This document shows positions 1 to 6,006 of a stretch of DNA of 9,551 nucleotides, one piece after another; the first letter of the stretch is position 1, and the number at the start of each line of letters is the position of its first letter. The DNA lies in NCBI GenBank assembly GCA_030617005.1, contig JAUWWH010000014.1, forward strand, positions 1 through 9,551. Direction: 5' to 3'. Source of the DNA: Candidatus Bathyarchaeota archaeon. GTDB lineage: Archaea; Thermoproteota; Bathyarchaeia; RBG-16-48-13; GCA-020355125. Under the pieces are notes generated by a model. That model was not told the DNA's origin. It did no database searches and worked only from the letters and a program-made list of their open reading frames with translations. A program made the position numbers and the translations under genes.

Positions 1-275
1 CACCAACAATCTTAGTTGGACCGCATCCGAATGTCGTTTATGCAGTGTATCTTACAAATGCTTTAAGGCCAAAACTTAAATTTGCGTCAATATTTGGTTC
101 TTATGGCTGGGGAGGTACGATGGTTAGGCAGATTACAGCGATGCTTTCTAACTTAATAGTCGAATTACTTAATCCTGTCGTTATAAAAGGATATCCGAAG
201 GAAGATGATTTTAAGGCATTGGACAAATTAGCCGATGAAATCCTTTCCAAACATAAAGAACATAACCTGATATGA
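1..275 (+). CDS. FprA-type A-type flavoprotein (F420H2 oxidase-like), C-terminal part
   Basis: The frame is open from the left edge (codons from position 3), so this is the last ~90 residues of a longer protein. It reads as the C-terminal half of the flavodoxin (FMN) domain of an A-type flavoprotein: VGPHPN, then NALRPKLKFASIFGSYGWGG, then MLSNLIVELLNPV and a PKEDDF stretch. Family knowledge: FprA proteins join an N-terminal beta-lactamase-like di-iron domain to a C-terminal flavodoxin domain, and in archaea reduce O2 to water with F420H2 in the cytoplasm. The di-iron domain lies outside the window, so the electron donor and catalytic residues cannot be checked. An internal GTG at 45 is not the real start, because the conserved sequence continues upstream of it. 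The next gene, also a flavodoxin, starts 30 nt after the stop. Confidence 0.85.
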   Translation, partial: PTILVGPHPNVVYAVYLTNALRPKLKFASIFGSYGWGGTMVRQITAMLSNLIVELLNPVVIKGYPKEDDFKALDKLADEILSKHKEHNLI

Positions 276-293
276 CCTGTGGAGTTAAAATAT

Positions 294-301
294 GGATGTG
301 A
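294..301 (+). promoter_or_regulatory. ribosome binding site of the flavodoxin gene
   Basis: GGATGTGA differs by one base from the ideal GGAGGTGA and sits four bases before the ATG at 306. It decides between that ATG and the in-frame GTG at 279. Confidence 0.65.
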
Positions 302-305
302 AAAA

Positions 306-749
306 ATGAAGAATTTTTTGATTCTCTATTATAGTCGGACTGGGAATACTGAGAAGATGGCTAAAGCTGTTGAAGAAGGTGTAAAAATGGTTGATGGAGT
401 CGAAGTTGACTTAATGTATCATGTTGCCCTTGAGGATCTGGTTGAGTATGATGCAATAGTGGTTGGCGTCCCCACCTATCACCACGATATGACTGTTGGT
501 ATAAAAAAACTGTTCGAAGATGTTGCGGTGAAAAACATTAACTTGAAAGATAAAGTTGGAGGAGCATTTGGGTCATACGGGTGGAGCGGTGAAGCGCCTA
601 AATTGATTCTAGAAATTATGAAGAATAGATTCGAAATGAGTATCATAGAGGCGCCACTTCACATCAGATATGTGCCTGATTCAGCTGGATTGGACAAGTG
701 CAGAGAATTTGGAAAGAGAATTGCTGAAATAACAAGTGAGAAAGAATAG
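306..749 (+). CDS. stand-alone flavodoxin-domain protein
   Basis: A 147-residue single-domain flavodoxin-like protein, probably a cytoplasmic FMN electron carrier. The FMN-phosphate loop SRTGNT lies at residues 10-15, directly after the first hydrophobic strand (FLILYY). VGVPTYHHDM (about 53-62) and the GSYGWSG motif (89-95) supply the isoalloxazine-contacting loops. GSYGWSG closely matches GSYGWGG in the gene just upstream, so the protein resembles an FprA flavodoxin domain without the di-iron part. I chose the ATG at 306 because GGATGTGA at 294-301 is a near-perfect ribosome binding site five to six bases ahead. A GTG nine codons earlier (279) keeps the frame open but lacks such a site. The partner is unknown; the position before TusA, DsrE and IscS genes suggests it supplies electrons to sulfur or Fe-S chemistry. 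Confidence 0.85.
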   Translation: MKNFLILYYSRTGNTEKMAKAVEEGVKMVDGVEVDLMYHVALEDLVEYDAIVVGVPTYHHDMTVGIKKLFEDVAVKNINLKDKVGGAFGSYGWSGEAPKLILEIMKNRFEMSIIEAPLHIRYVPDSAGLDKCREFGKRIAEITSEKE

Positions 750-772
750 AAATATAAGTTAGCGCATATAAC

Positions 773-1024
773 ATGGTTATAATGTCCTCTCACATTAGAT
801 CCGATCAAATTCTTGACTGTGTCGGACTCTATTGTCCAGAGCCAGTCTTTAGGACCCGTATTAAACTTGATACGATGGATATCGGAGAACTTTTAGAAGT
901 AATTTCTGATGATCCGGCGTCTGAGGAAGACATCAAAAGCCTCATTAAACGAATAGGACATGAACTCCTGACTATTAAAAAGGAAGGCACCACCCTTCGC
1001 TTTTTAATTAGAAAAACGAAATGA
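773..1024 (+). CDS. tusA: TusA/SirA-family sulfur carrier protein
   Basis: An 83-residue protein of the TusA fold. The N-terminal strand ILDCVGLYCPEPV carries the family CPxP motif; Cys21 is the expected persulfide-carrying residue, and a second Cys (Cys16) lies five residues before it. ELLEVISDDPAS (about 39-50) and the later IGHELL match the usual DDP..DI..GHE core. TusA proteins accept sulfane sulfur as a persulfide and pass it to partners, including DsrE-family proteins in sulfur-trafficking systems. Either the ATG at 773 or the one at 782 could be the start; neither has a clear ribosome binding site, so the longer form is given. The stop overlaps the ribosome binding region of the next gene (a DsrE-family protein), which suggests translational coupling and a shared function. 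Confidence 0.88.
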   Translation: MVIMSSHIRSDQILDCVGLYCPEPVFRTRIKLDTMDIGELLEVISDDPASEEDIKSLIKRIGHELLTIKKEGTTLRFLIRKTK

Positions 1025-1031
1025 GAGGTGA
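1025..1031 (+). promoter_or_regulatory. ribosome binding site of the DsrE-family gene
   Basis: GAGGTGA begins directly after the tusA stop codon and lies five bases before the ATG at 1037. It excludes the GTG at 1028 as start. Confidence 0.7.
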
Positions 1032-1036
1032 AATTA

Positions 1037-1399
1037 ATGAGTAATAAGAAAAACATATTATACGTTCAGACAAGCGACATGCCTGAAAGACAGTATTCGC
1101 CTTTAGTGTTAGCACAGACCGCAAAGGCCATGGACATCGACGCAACAGTATATTATCTCGGCCTAGGCTTGAAGATATTACTTCCTGGAGAAGCGGAAAA
1201 AATAAAATTAGGGAACTTTCCAAGTGTGAAAGAGATAATTGATCAGACCCTCAAGATGGGTATCGAGATATTAGTTTGTGAAGCATCAAAACAGATGCTG
1301 GGTTGGCAGAATATCAAATTGATCCCGGGAGTGAAGATCGTTGGTGCGGCAACCTTGAATGACCTCGCGTTAGACGCGGACACAACAATGTGGTTTTAA
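1037..1399 (+). CDS. DsrE-family (DsrE/DsrF-like) sulfur-relay protein
   Basis: A 120-residue protein with the small alpha/beta DsrE fold: NILYVQTSDMPE strand and loop, a helix with LVLAQTAKAM, the VYYLGLG strand, a second helical half and ILVCEASKQMLGW (about 78-90). Cys81 stands where DsrE-family members keep their sulfur-accepting Cys. Known members bind sulfane sulfur and exchange it with TusA. I chose the ATG at 1037 because GAGGTGA at 1025-1031 is an ideal ribosome binding site; a GTG at 1028 lies inside that site. Only 12 nt separate it from the tusA stop, and an IscS-like gene follows. DsrE proteins vary widely, so the exact partner is an inference from gene order. Confidence 0.8.
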   Translation: MSNKKNILYVQTSDMPERQYSPLVLAQTAKAMDIDATVYYLGLGLKILLPGEAEKIKLGNFPSVKEIIDQTLKMGIEILVCEASKQMLGWQNIKLIPGVKIVGAATLNDLALDADTTMWF

Positions 1400-1426
1400 T
1401 CTCCTAAAACGGAAAATGTGTGTAAG

Positions 1427-2602
1427 ATGAGAAGAATATATCTTGATCACACTGCAGGAAAGCCTATTGATGAACGCGTTCTAAAGGATATGATTCCCTA
1501 TTTCAGTCAAGACTATGGGAACCCCTCATCTCCCCATTACTTCGGTAACAAAGCGCGAACAGCAATCGATGAATCCCGGACATCTATCGCAAAATTAATT
1601 GGGGCTGAGAAGAAAGAGGAAATTATTTTCACTTCAGGTGGAACTGAGAGTAACAACTTAGCCATTAAGGGTTTTGCATACAGAAACCATGTCAAGGGAA
1701 ATCACATCATTACCAGTTCAATTGAGCACATGTCTGTCATAAACACGTGTAAACACCTCAGCAAACAAGGATTTCAAATTATATATCTACCTGTTGATGA
1801 ATTCGGAATCGTAGACCTTCAATCTTTAGAAAAGGAGATGACTGAGAAGACGATTCTAGTTTCTGTCATGTATGCAAACGGTGAAATTGGCACAATCGAA
1901 CCGATACAAAAAATTGGAGATCTTGTCCACAGTAAAGGCGCCCTTTTTCATGTAGACGCAGTAGCTGCTGCAGGTCAGATACCGATAGACGTTCAGAAAG
2001 AAGAGATTGACTTACTCTCACTCTCCTCTAATGATCTGTATGGTCCAAGAGGAGTCGGTGCGCTTTACATTAAAACTGGGACACGCATCCAACCAATCAT
2101 GCAAGGTGGTGGACAAGAACGTGGATTACGGTCAGGAACTGAGAACCTGCCGGGAATAGTCGGAATGGGAAAAGCCGCAAAAATCGCTAAAGCTGAAATG
2201 ACTGATGAAGCTGAAAGACTAACAAGATTAAGAGATACCTTCGTTAAAGGTGTTATAGATCTGATTCCAGAATCGTTCTTGAATGGACATCCCACTCTGC
2301 GGTTACCTAATACTGTAAATGTTAGGTTTAACTATATTGAGGGAGAATCACTGATTCTTAGTTTAGATATGGACAGCGTGGTGTGTTCTTCTGGTTCAGC
2401 TTGCACATCAAAGACTTTAGAACCTACCCATGTACTTTTAGCCTTAGGTTTAAAACATGAGGAAGCCCATGGTTCTTTACTCTTTACATTTGGAAAACAG
2501 AATACAAACGAAGACGTAAAATATGTGTTAGACATATTACCTAATATAGTAAAAAGATTGCGACAAATGTCACCTTTAATACCTAAGGAGTTGATTGAGT
2601 AA
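1427..2602 (+). CDS. iscS: IscS/NifS-like protein lacking the PLP-binding lysine
   Basis: A 391-residue class V aminotransferase-fold protein. Seen: IYLDHTAGKPIDERVL at the N-terminus, FTSGGTESNNLAIKG (PLP phosphate loop), EHMSV with His101, HVDAVAAAGQ with Asp177, GGGQERGLRSGTEN, and the mobile-loop SSGSACTS with Cys326. Three expected pocket residues are absent. SSNDLYGPRG has Asp203 where cysteine desulfurases have the Schiff-base Lys of the HK pair; Ala180 replaces the usual Gln after Asp177; Leu352 (HGSLLF) replaces the substrate-binding Arg of SxIRF. The same Lys-to-Asp change is known in A. fulgidus IscS, crystallised with IscU, where Cys of the loop can help ligate the [2Fe-2S] cluster. 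Classical desulfurase activity is therefore doubtful; a scaffold or cluster-ligand role is inferred. A GTG at 1418 is an alternative start. The stop overlaps the iscU ATG by one base. Confidence 0.88.
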   Translation: MRRIYLDHTAGKPIDERVLKDMIPYFSQDYGNPSSPHYFGNKARTAIDESRTSIAKLIGAEKKEEIIFTSGGTESNNLAIKGFAYRNHVKGNHIITSSIEHMSVINTCKHLSKQGFQIIYLPVDEFGIVDLQSLEKEMTEKTILVSVMYANGEIGTIEPIQKIGDLVHSKGALFHVDAVAAAGQIPIDVQKEEIDLLSLSSNDLYGPRGVGALYIKTGTRIQPIMQGGGQERGLRSGTENLPGIVGMGKAAKIAKAEMTDEAERLTRLRDTFVKGVIDLIPESFLNGHPTLRLPNTVNVRFNYIEGESLILSLDMDSVVCSSGSACTSKTLEPTHVLLALGLKHEEAHGSLLFTFGKQNTNEDVKYVLDILPNIVKRLRQMSPLIPKELIE

Positions 2603-2973
2603 TGTACAGTGAGAAAGTCATGGACCACTTCAGAAACCCGCGTAACATGGGTGAGATTCCGGATGCAGACGGTATTGGATCGGTGGGTAATCCCACTTGT
2701 GGAGATTTAATGAACATTTACATAAAAGTAAAGGATAACGTACTTATTGATGTCAAATTTAAAACGTTCGGCTGCGGAGCTGCCATTGCAACGAGCAGCA
2801 TGACCACGGAGTTGGCAAAGGGTAAAACCCTTGATGAGGCCATGAAAATAACAAGAGGTGACGTAGCGGAAAGTCTCAATGGATTACCCAAGATAAAGAT
2901 GCACTGTTCAAATTTAGCCGCTGATGGATTACATGCAGCTATCAAGGACTATTTAAAAAAGAAGGAGGAATAA
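2602..2973 (+). CDS. iscU: Fe-S cluster assembly scaffold IscU
   Basis: A 123-residue IscU/NifU N-terminal-type scaffold of normal length. MYSEKVMDHFRNPRNMG is the family N-terminus. The three cluster Cys are present: Cys33 in GNPTCGD (with Asp35, the residue that makes clusters labile), Cys58 in FGCGAAIATSS and Cys102 in IKMHCSNLAADGL. The Hsc chaperone motif LPPVK is LPKIK here, as might be expected where no HscA/HscB partner is used; none is seen nearby. The ATG shares its A with the iscS stop (TAATG), so the two genes are translationally coupled, and AGGAG at 2586-2590 may serve as a distant ribosome binding site. The protein probably builds [2Fe-2S] clusters together with the upstream IscS-like protein in the cytoplasm. 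Confidence 0.93.
   Translation: MYSEKVMDHFRNPRNMGEIPDADGIGSVGNPTCGDLMNIYIKVKDNVLIDVKFKTFGCGAAIATSSMTTELAKGKTLDEAMKITRGDVAESLNGLPKIKMHCSNLAADGLHAAIKDYLKKKEE
2964..2970 (+). promoter_or_regulatory. strong ribosome binding site before the CTG-start ORF
   Basis: GGAGGAA lies over the last codons of iscU. There is no ATG within 20 bases in the frame of the Cys-rich ORF. This site is the main reason for assigning the CTG at 2977 as start. Confidence 0.55.
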
Positions 2974-2976
2974 AAA

Positions 2977-3132
2977 CTGAAAGTCATAAAATGTAAACCA
3001 TGCGATGTAAACGATTCTGAGGAAAAATGTGTCTTCGCAACATATAAAAGAGTCATCAATGGTGAGGAACAATTCTTCTGCTGTGAAGAACACGCAGACG
3101 AATTTGAAAGAACTCTGAAAGAGAAACAGTGA
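2977..3132 (+). CDS. small Cys-rich putative metal-binding protein with a CTG start
   Basis: A 51-codon ORF follows iscU, in the same frame after its stop. No ATG, GTG or TTG exists in frame; the best start is CTG at 2977, eight bases after a strong GGAGG (2964-2968). The product begins KVIKCKPCDV and ends with FFCCEEHADEFERTLKEK. It has CxxC (Cys6, Cys9), Cys18, and a CCxxH cluster (Cys35, Cys36, His39), a layout like TRASH/YHS-type treble-clef metal sites, in which a C-x-x-C pair is followed by FC..C/H...F. The Cys pattern, charged C-terminal helix and ribosome binding site argue for a real gene. An Fe, Zn or cluster-handling role with IscU is inferred. Read-through of the iscU TAA would give an IscU fusion, which is less likely. 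I do not recognise a named family. Confidence 0.62.
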   Translation: MKVIKCKPCDVNDSEEKCVFATYKRVINGEEQFFCCEEHADEFERTLKEKQ

Positions 3133-3203
3133 TACTTCGAATTCCAGTTACCATTCCCCAGTGAGTAGATCGACGTTCGAAGTCAGGTATCATATCTTTT
3201 TTT
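3131..3203 (+). terminator. hairpin plus T-run ending the sulfur/Fe-S operon
   Basis: ACTTCGAA at 3134-3141 is perfectly complementary to TTCGAAGT at 3176-3183 (loop 34 nt). An outer GAT/ATC pair is possible around a bulge. A run of seven T follows at 3197-3203. The structure begins over the stop codon of the Cys-rich ORF. Archaeal termination depends mainly on the T-run, so the hairpin may instead protect the 3' end. Confidence 0.5.
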
Positions 3204-3585
3204 CGTTCTGACAGATTCGGAAAGTGTCTTCTTTCCTAATATCGCTCCAAGTCAAGATGTCTACTTCGAATCCGTTGCCATGATCCTTGCTCTAATCCTT
3301 ATAGGAAGCTACTTAAGGAAATTGCATGGGTTAGAGCTCGGAGACTGTACTGATCATTATGGAATCCCCGAGGGTCTGGCTACTAGAAGTGGAAACGGGT
3401 GCTTAGCTGGATATATCGTGAAACACCGTTATTTCAGAAAAGACCCTATTGATCTTCGAGTTGAACAAGACTATGAAATTGGACGACCTTCATTACTCCG
3501 TTTAAAAGCGGAAAGTGTGGATGGAAAAATTGAACTATATGTTTGTGGAAAATTCGTGATTGTTGCTCAGGGTGTATTCGTTTAA
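3169..3585 (+). pseudogene. PhzF-family isomerase remnant (C-terminal part)
   Basis: The frame is open from 3169 (after a TAG at 3166) with its first ATG at 3280. From about 3352 it matches the C-terminal part of PhzF-like epimerases: DHYGIPEGLATRSGNGCLAGY, then IDLRVEQDYEIGRPSLL and a final GKFVIVAQGVF. In working members the central motif is GIPEDPATGSGNGCLAGY; here D-P became G-L and the G before SGNG became R, so the active-site loop is damaged. Only about 85 of the usual ~260-300 residues are recognisable, and the N-terminal domain is absent. The sequence between 3169 and 3350 resembles no part of the family that I can align. I therefore call it a decayed gene, not a functional 101-residue protein. 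A short functional paralogue is possible but unlikely. Confidence 0.7.
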
Positions 3586-3666
3586 ATACAATTCACATGC
3601 TCGTAAACAGAAATAGGGGTGACTTAACATACTCCTGGTTCGCTTACGTAGGATGGATTTCCATTT

Positions 3667-4296
3667 TCAGAACAAATTCGCTTTAATTAAATAAAGAATC
3701 GTTAAGTGTAGAGGATAATACGCATAAAAGAAATATTTCCTCCAAGTTGGATATATGATCTTTTCATCATCGTTCCCCAATCTTATTATCCATTTTGTAA
3801 AATACCCATCCATGTGGAGAAGGATTAGTGGGAGAGCAAATAGTGCGTATATTTGGGGTTCCCATAGTAATATAGATATGAAATTGAGCATGATCAGAGA
3901 TAATATGCCGTACTTTTTACTTTCCTTAAGAAAACCTGTGAAGGTTATCATTATGAACCCATATACGCCAAAATCAATGTTCAAAAATAAAGAAGCCACA
4001 AAGGGAATTATAATCAATAAAGGTCTGTGAAGGATTATGACTCCAATTGCTAATGTGAAGAAGATGTTTAACCGATATTCCACCAAATTGAAAGGAGTAT
4101 ACCCTAAAGCAAGAGAAAAAGGTACATGAGAAATGAGGGCGAAGAGGAAGAGTCTTATGAGGTAACTTCTGACATTTCTAGTACTTTCCACACCCAAGAC
4201 TAAGAGATAACTAAAGATTGGGAATGATAATCTTCCTATAATGCGGAGAATTGTAAGTTCGGGATATAAGATCGCGCCTATATGGTCTATTGTCAT
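3667..4296 (-). CDS. TraX-family integral membrane protein
   Basis: A 209-residue hydrophobic protein with about six membrane segments. TraX signatures are visible: MTIDHIGAILYPE at the start, IIGRLSFPIFSYLLVLGV with STRNVRSYLIRL, an SHVPFSLAL/LNIFFTL block, and the C-terminal WRKYFFYAYYPLHLTILYLIKA. F-plasmid TraX acetylates pilin, but chromosomal homologues are common and have no established substrate; they are thought to be acyltransferase-like. The given start is the first ATG, but the frame stays open upstream to a TGA at 4366-4368 and reads LKWIAIVT just ahead of it, which belongs to the first membrane segment of the family. The real start may be a CTG at 4351-4353 (see findings). No conjugation genes are near. 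It is convergent with the PhzF remnant. Confidence 0.82.
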   Translation of the reverse strand: MTIDHIGAILYPELTILRIIGRLSFPIFSYLLVLGVESTRNVRSYLIRLFLFALISHVPFSLALGYTPFNLVEYRLNIFFTLAIGVIILHRPLLIIIPFVASLFLNIDFGVYGFIMITFTGFLKESKKYGILSLIMLNFISILLWEPQIYALFALPLILLHMDGYFTKWIIRLGNDDEKIIYPTWRKYFFYAYYPLHLTILYLIKANLF

Positions 4297-4607
4297 CGTT
4301 ACTATTGCTATCCACTTCAGAATTTCTCTTCCCGTATCAAAACGTTTTTGCAGATATTTATCCCTTCATCCTAATAGTTTCTAATATATGCCTCATTTAA
4401 TAAGGTGTTTTGAGCTATAACTTTGGTCTTAGTTAATACAGTGAAGACTTGTTCAATAGAAAACTATAACTTTGTGAGTAGATGTGGAATAAATTGGAGT
4501 GCACATGGGTTGTATAGATAATAGAAAGATGGAGGGAATATCACCCCCGTAAGTATCACGTCCATTAAAATACTATAGACCTGAAAATAATGAACTAGTG
4601 TCTGCTC
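4297..4607. other. intergenic region upstream of traX-like gene and downstream of threonine synthase
   Basis: About 310 AT-rich bases with no convincing complete ORF on either strand. Bases 4297-4365 are in-frame extension of the TraX-like gene. On the - strand, CATATATTA at about 4382-4390 is a possible TATA box for that gene. An 11-bp direct repeat CTATAACTTTG occurs at 4415-4425 and 4464-4474. No clear hairpin terminator follows the threonine synthase stop. Confidence 0.5.
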
Positions 4608-5951
4608 CTATGTTCTCTTATAGGTTTTCGGTGGATTTGCAAATTGATTCTTTGAATTGGAACGATAAGACACGATCATCTGTGCGTCTTTCAATCTTCC
4701 AGTCAAAATTCCGACAACTTTATCATCCTTACGTATTATCTCATCCTTGACGAGTTGTTTAATCGCTGCCACACAGGCGGCTGAGGCTTGTTCGCAGTCG
4801 AATCCATTACTGCCAACGATTGCTACACCGTCTTCCATCTCTTTATCCGTGACTTGAGTTGAGATGCCGTCTGTGAAATCCAGACTTCTCAATCCCTTCT
4901 TTATATTTACTGGTCTTCCTATCTGTATGGCTGTCGCGCTTGTCTTCGGTTTTATCCTTTCCTTATCTAAATATTCATAATAACTATGAATCAGTTTGTC
5001 ATTGACTTCACCACCATTCCACCTTAACGGTTTATCTCTGTATAACCCATTATACATTTTGAAGAATGTATTTGCTCCTGCAGCGTCAACAGAGACGAAA
5101 CGAGGAATCTTCTTTATCCATCCCCACTTGTATAGTTCCATTATGGCTTTTCCAAATGCTGAACAGTTACCCATGTTACCCCGTGGAAATACGATCCAGT
5201 CTGGTGGTTCCCAGTCGAAATATTCAAGTATTCGATAAATAATCGTCTTTTGACCCTCCAACCTGAACGGATTCACCGAGTTCATTATGTATGCTCCATG
5301 TGCTCCTTTTTCCAAAACGACTTGTAACGCATCATCGAAGTTTCCTTCCACTTGAAAAATGTCTGCACTGAATTGGAATGCTTGACTGAGCTTTCCTGGA
5401 GCTATTTTTCCCTTTGGAACGTAAATAGTTGCTTTTATTCCTTCGTTCGCAGCATACATGGCTAATGATGCTGATGTGTTACCTGTGGATGCGCATATTG
5501 CTTCTTTTACCCCAAGCATCTTAGCATGTGTTAAGCCGGTTGAAATTCCATTGTCCTTAAATGAACCACTTGGATTCAACCCTTCAGGCTGAAAGAAAAC
5601 GTTCCCTGGGGGCATATCAACATATTTTGCGACTTTTATCATCTCATAAGGCCGCGTTCTCCCTTCAGCACCATCGAAAGAAACGAAGACTTTACAGTAT
5701 TCATCGTAATCTTCTGAATCTTCATTGATAAAATTGATCAGCTCTCTGAAACGCCACACACCGCTTTCATTGAAAATATTTCCTCGTGGATTTCGTCTAT
5801 CATAGAAGATCTCACACAGTTTTTTAGAAAAATTACCCTCATATTTAATATCAAGGAGATTACCACAATCACACTGAGTCCTCATCTCATTGATATTGTA
5901 TCTTTTACTGCAACTTGGAATTATACATTGCATACGCGCTTTAACTTTCAT
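4608..5951 (-). CDS. thrC: threonine synthase
   Basis: A 447-residue fold-type II PLP enzyme. An N-terminal zinc-ribbon-like part has Cys9, Cys14, Cys27 and Cys29 (CIIPSC ... CDCG). The PLP Lys is Lys132 in EGLNPSGSFKDNG, and CASTGNTSASLAMYA (about 153-167) is the substrate/phosphate loop; GRNMGNCSAFGKA-like FPRGNMGNCSAFGKA binds the cofactor phosphate. The enzyme converts O-phospho-L-homoserine to threonine in the cytoplasm. The zinc-ribbon start and the FSVD-type RFVSVDAAGA segment favour threonine synthase over cysteate synthase or threonine deaminase, though these relatives are close. It is somewhat longer than the usual ~400 residues, with an insert around residues 300-340. I chose the ATG at 5951 because GGATGAGA lies five bases upstream; the ATG at residue 7 has no such site. 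No other threonine genes are adjacent. Confidence 0.85.
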   Translation of the reverse strand: MKVKARMQCIIPSCSKRYNINEMRTQCDCGNLLDIKYEGNFSKKLCEIFYDRRNPRGNIFNESGVWRFRELINFINEDSEDYDEYCKVFVSFDGAEGRTRPYEMIKVAKYVDMPPGNVFFQPEGLNPSGSFKDNGISTGLTHAKMLGVKEAICASTGNTSASLAMYAANEGIKATIYVPKGKIAPGKLSQAFQFSADIFQVEGNFDDALQVVLEKGAHGAYIMNSVNPFRLEGQKTIIYRILEYFDWEPPDWIVFPRGNMGNCSAFGKAIMELYKWGWIKKIPRFVSVDAAGANTFFKMYNGLYRDKPLRWNGGEVNDKLIHSYYEYLDKERIKPKTSATAIQIGRPVNIKKGLRSLDFTDGISTQVTDKEMEDGVAIVGSNGFDCEQASAACVAAIKQLVKDEIIRKDDKVVGILTGRLKDAQMIVSYRSNSKNQFANPPKTYKRT

Positions 5952-5956
5952 GTAAA

Positions 5957-5964
5957 TCTCATCC
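5957..5964 (-). promoter_or_regulatory. ribosome binding site of thrC
   Basis: On the - strand GGATGAGA precedes the ATG at 5951 by five bases. It favours this start over the ATG six codons downstream. Confidence 0.55.
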
Positions 5965-5993
5965 TGCGACTTTATTTAGGCTTAGATGTGTAA

Positions 5994-6006
5994 GCGTATA
6001 TATTTC
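5994..6006 (-). promoter_or_regulatory. probable TATA-box promoter of thrC
   Basis: On the - strand AAATATATACGC is an archaeal TATA-like element about 50 bases before the thrC ATG. This places transcription start near 5975 and leaves a short leader that includes the ribosome binding site. The element overlaps the left half of an inverted repeat (5994-6021). Confidence 0.45.

Noticed and set aside
829..1223. Open frames on the - strand across tusA and the DsrE-family gene
   Set aside because: They are antisense to two well-supported genes and show no family motifs.
2065..2945. Open frames on the - strand across iscS and iscU
   Set aside because: They are shadows of strongly conserved + strand coding sequence.
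3755..4030. A 91-codon + strand frame across the TraX-like gene
   Set aside because: It lies antisense to the TraX-like protein, which has clear family signatures; the product shows none.
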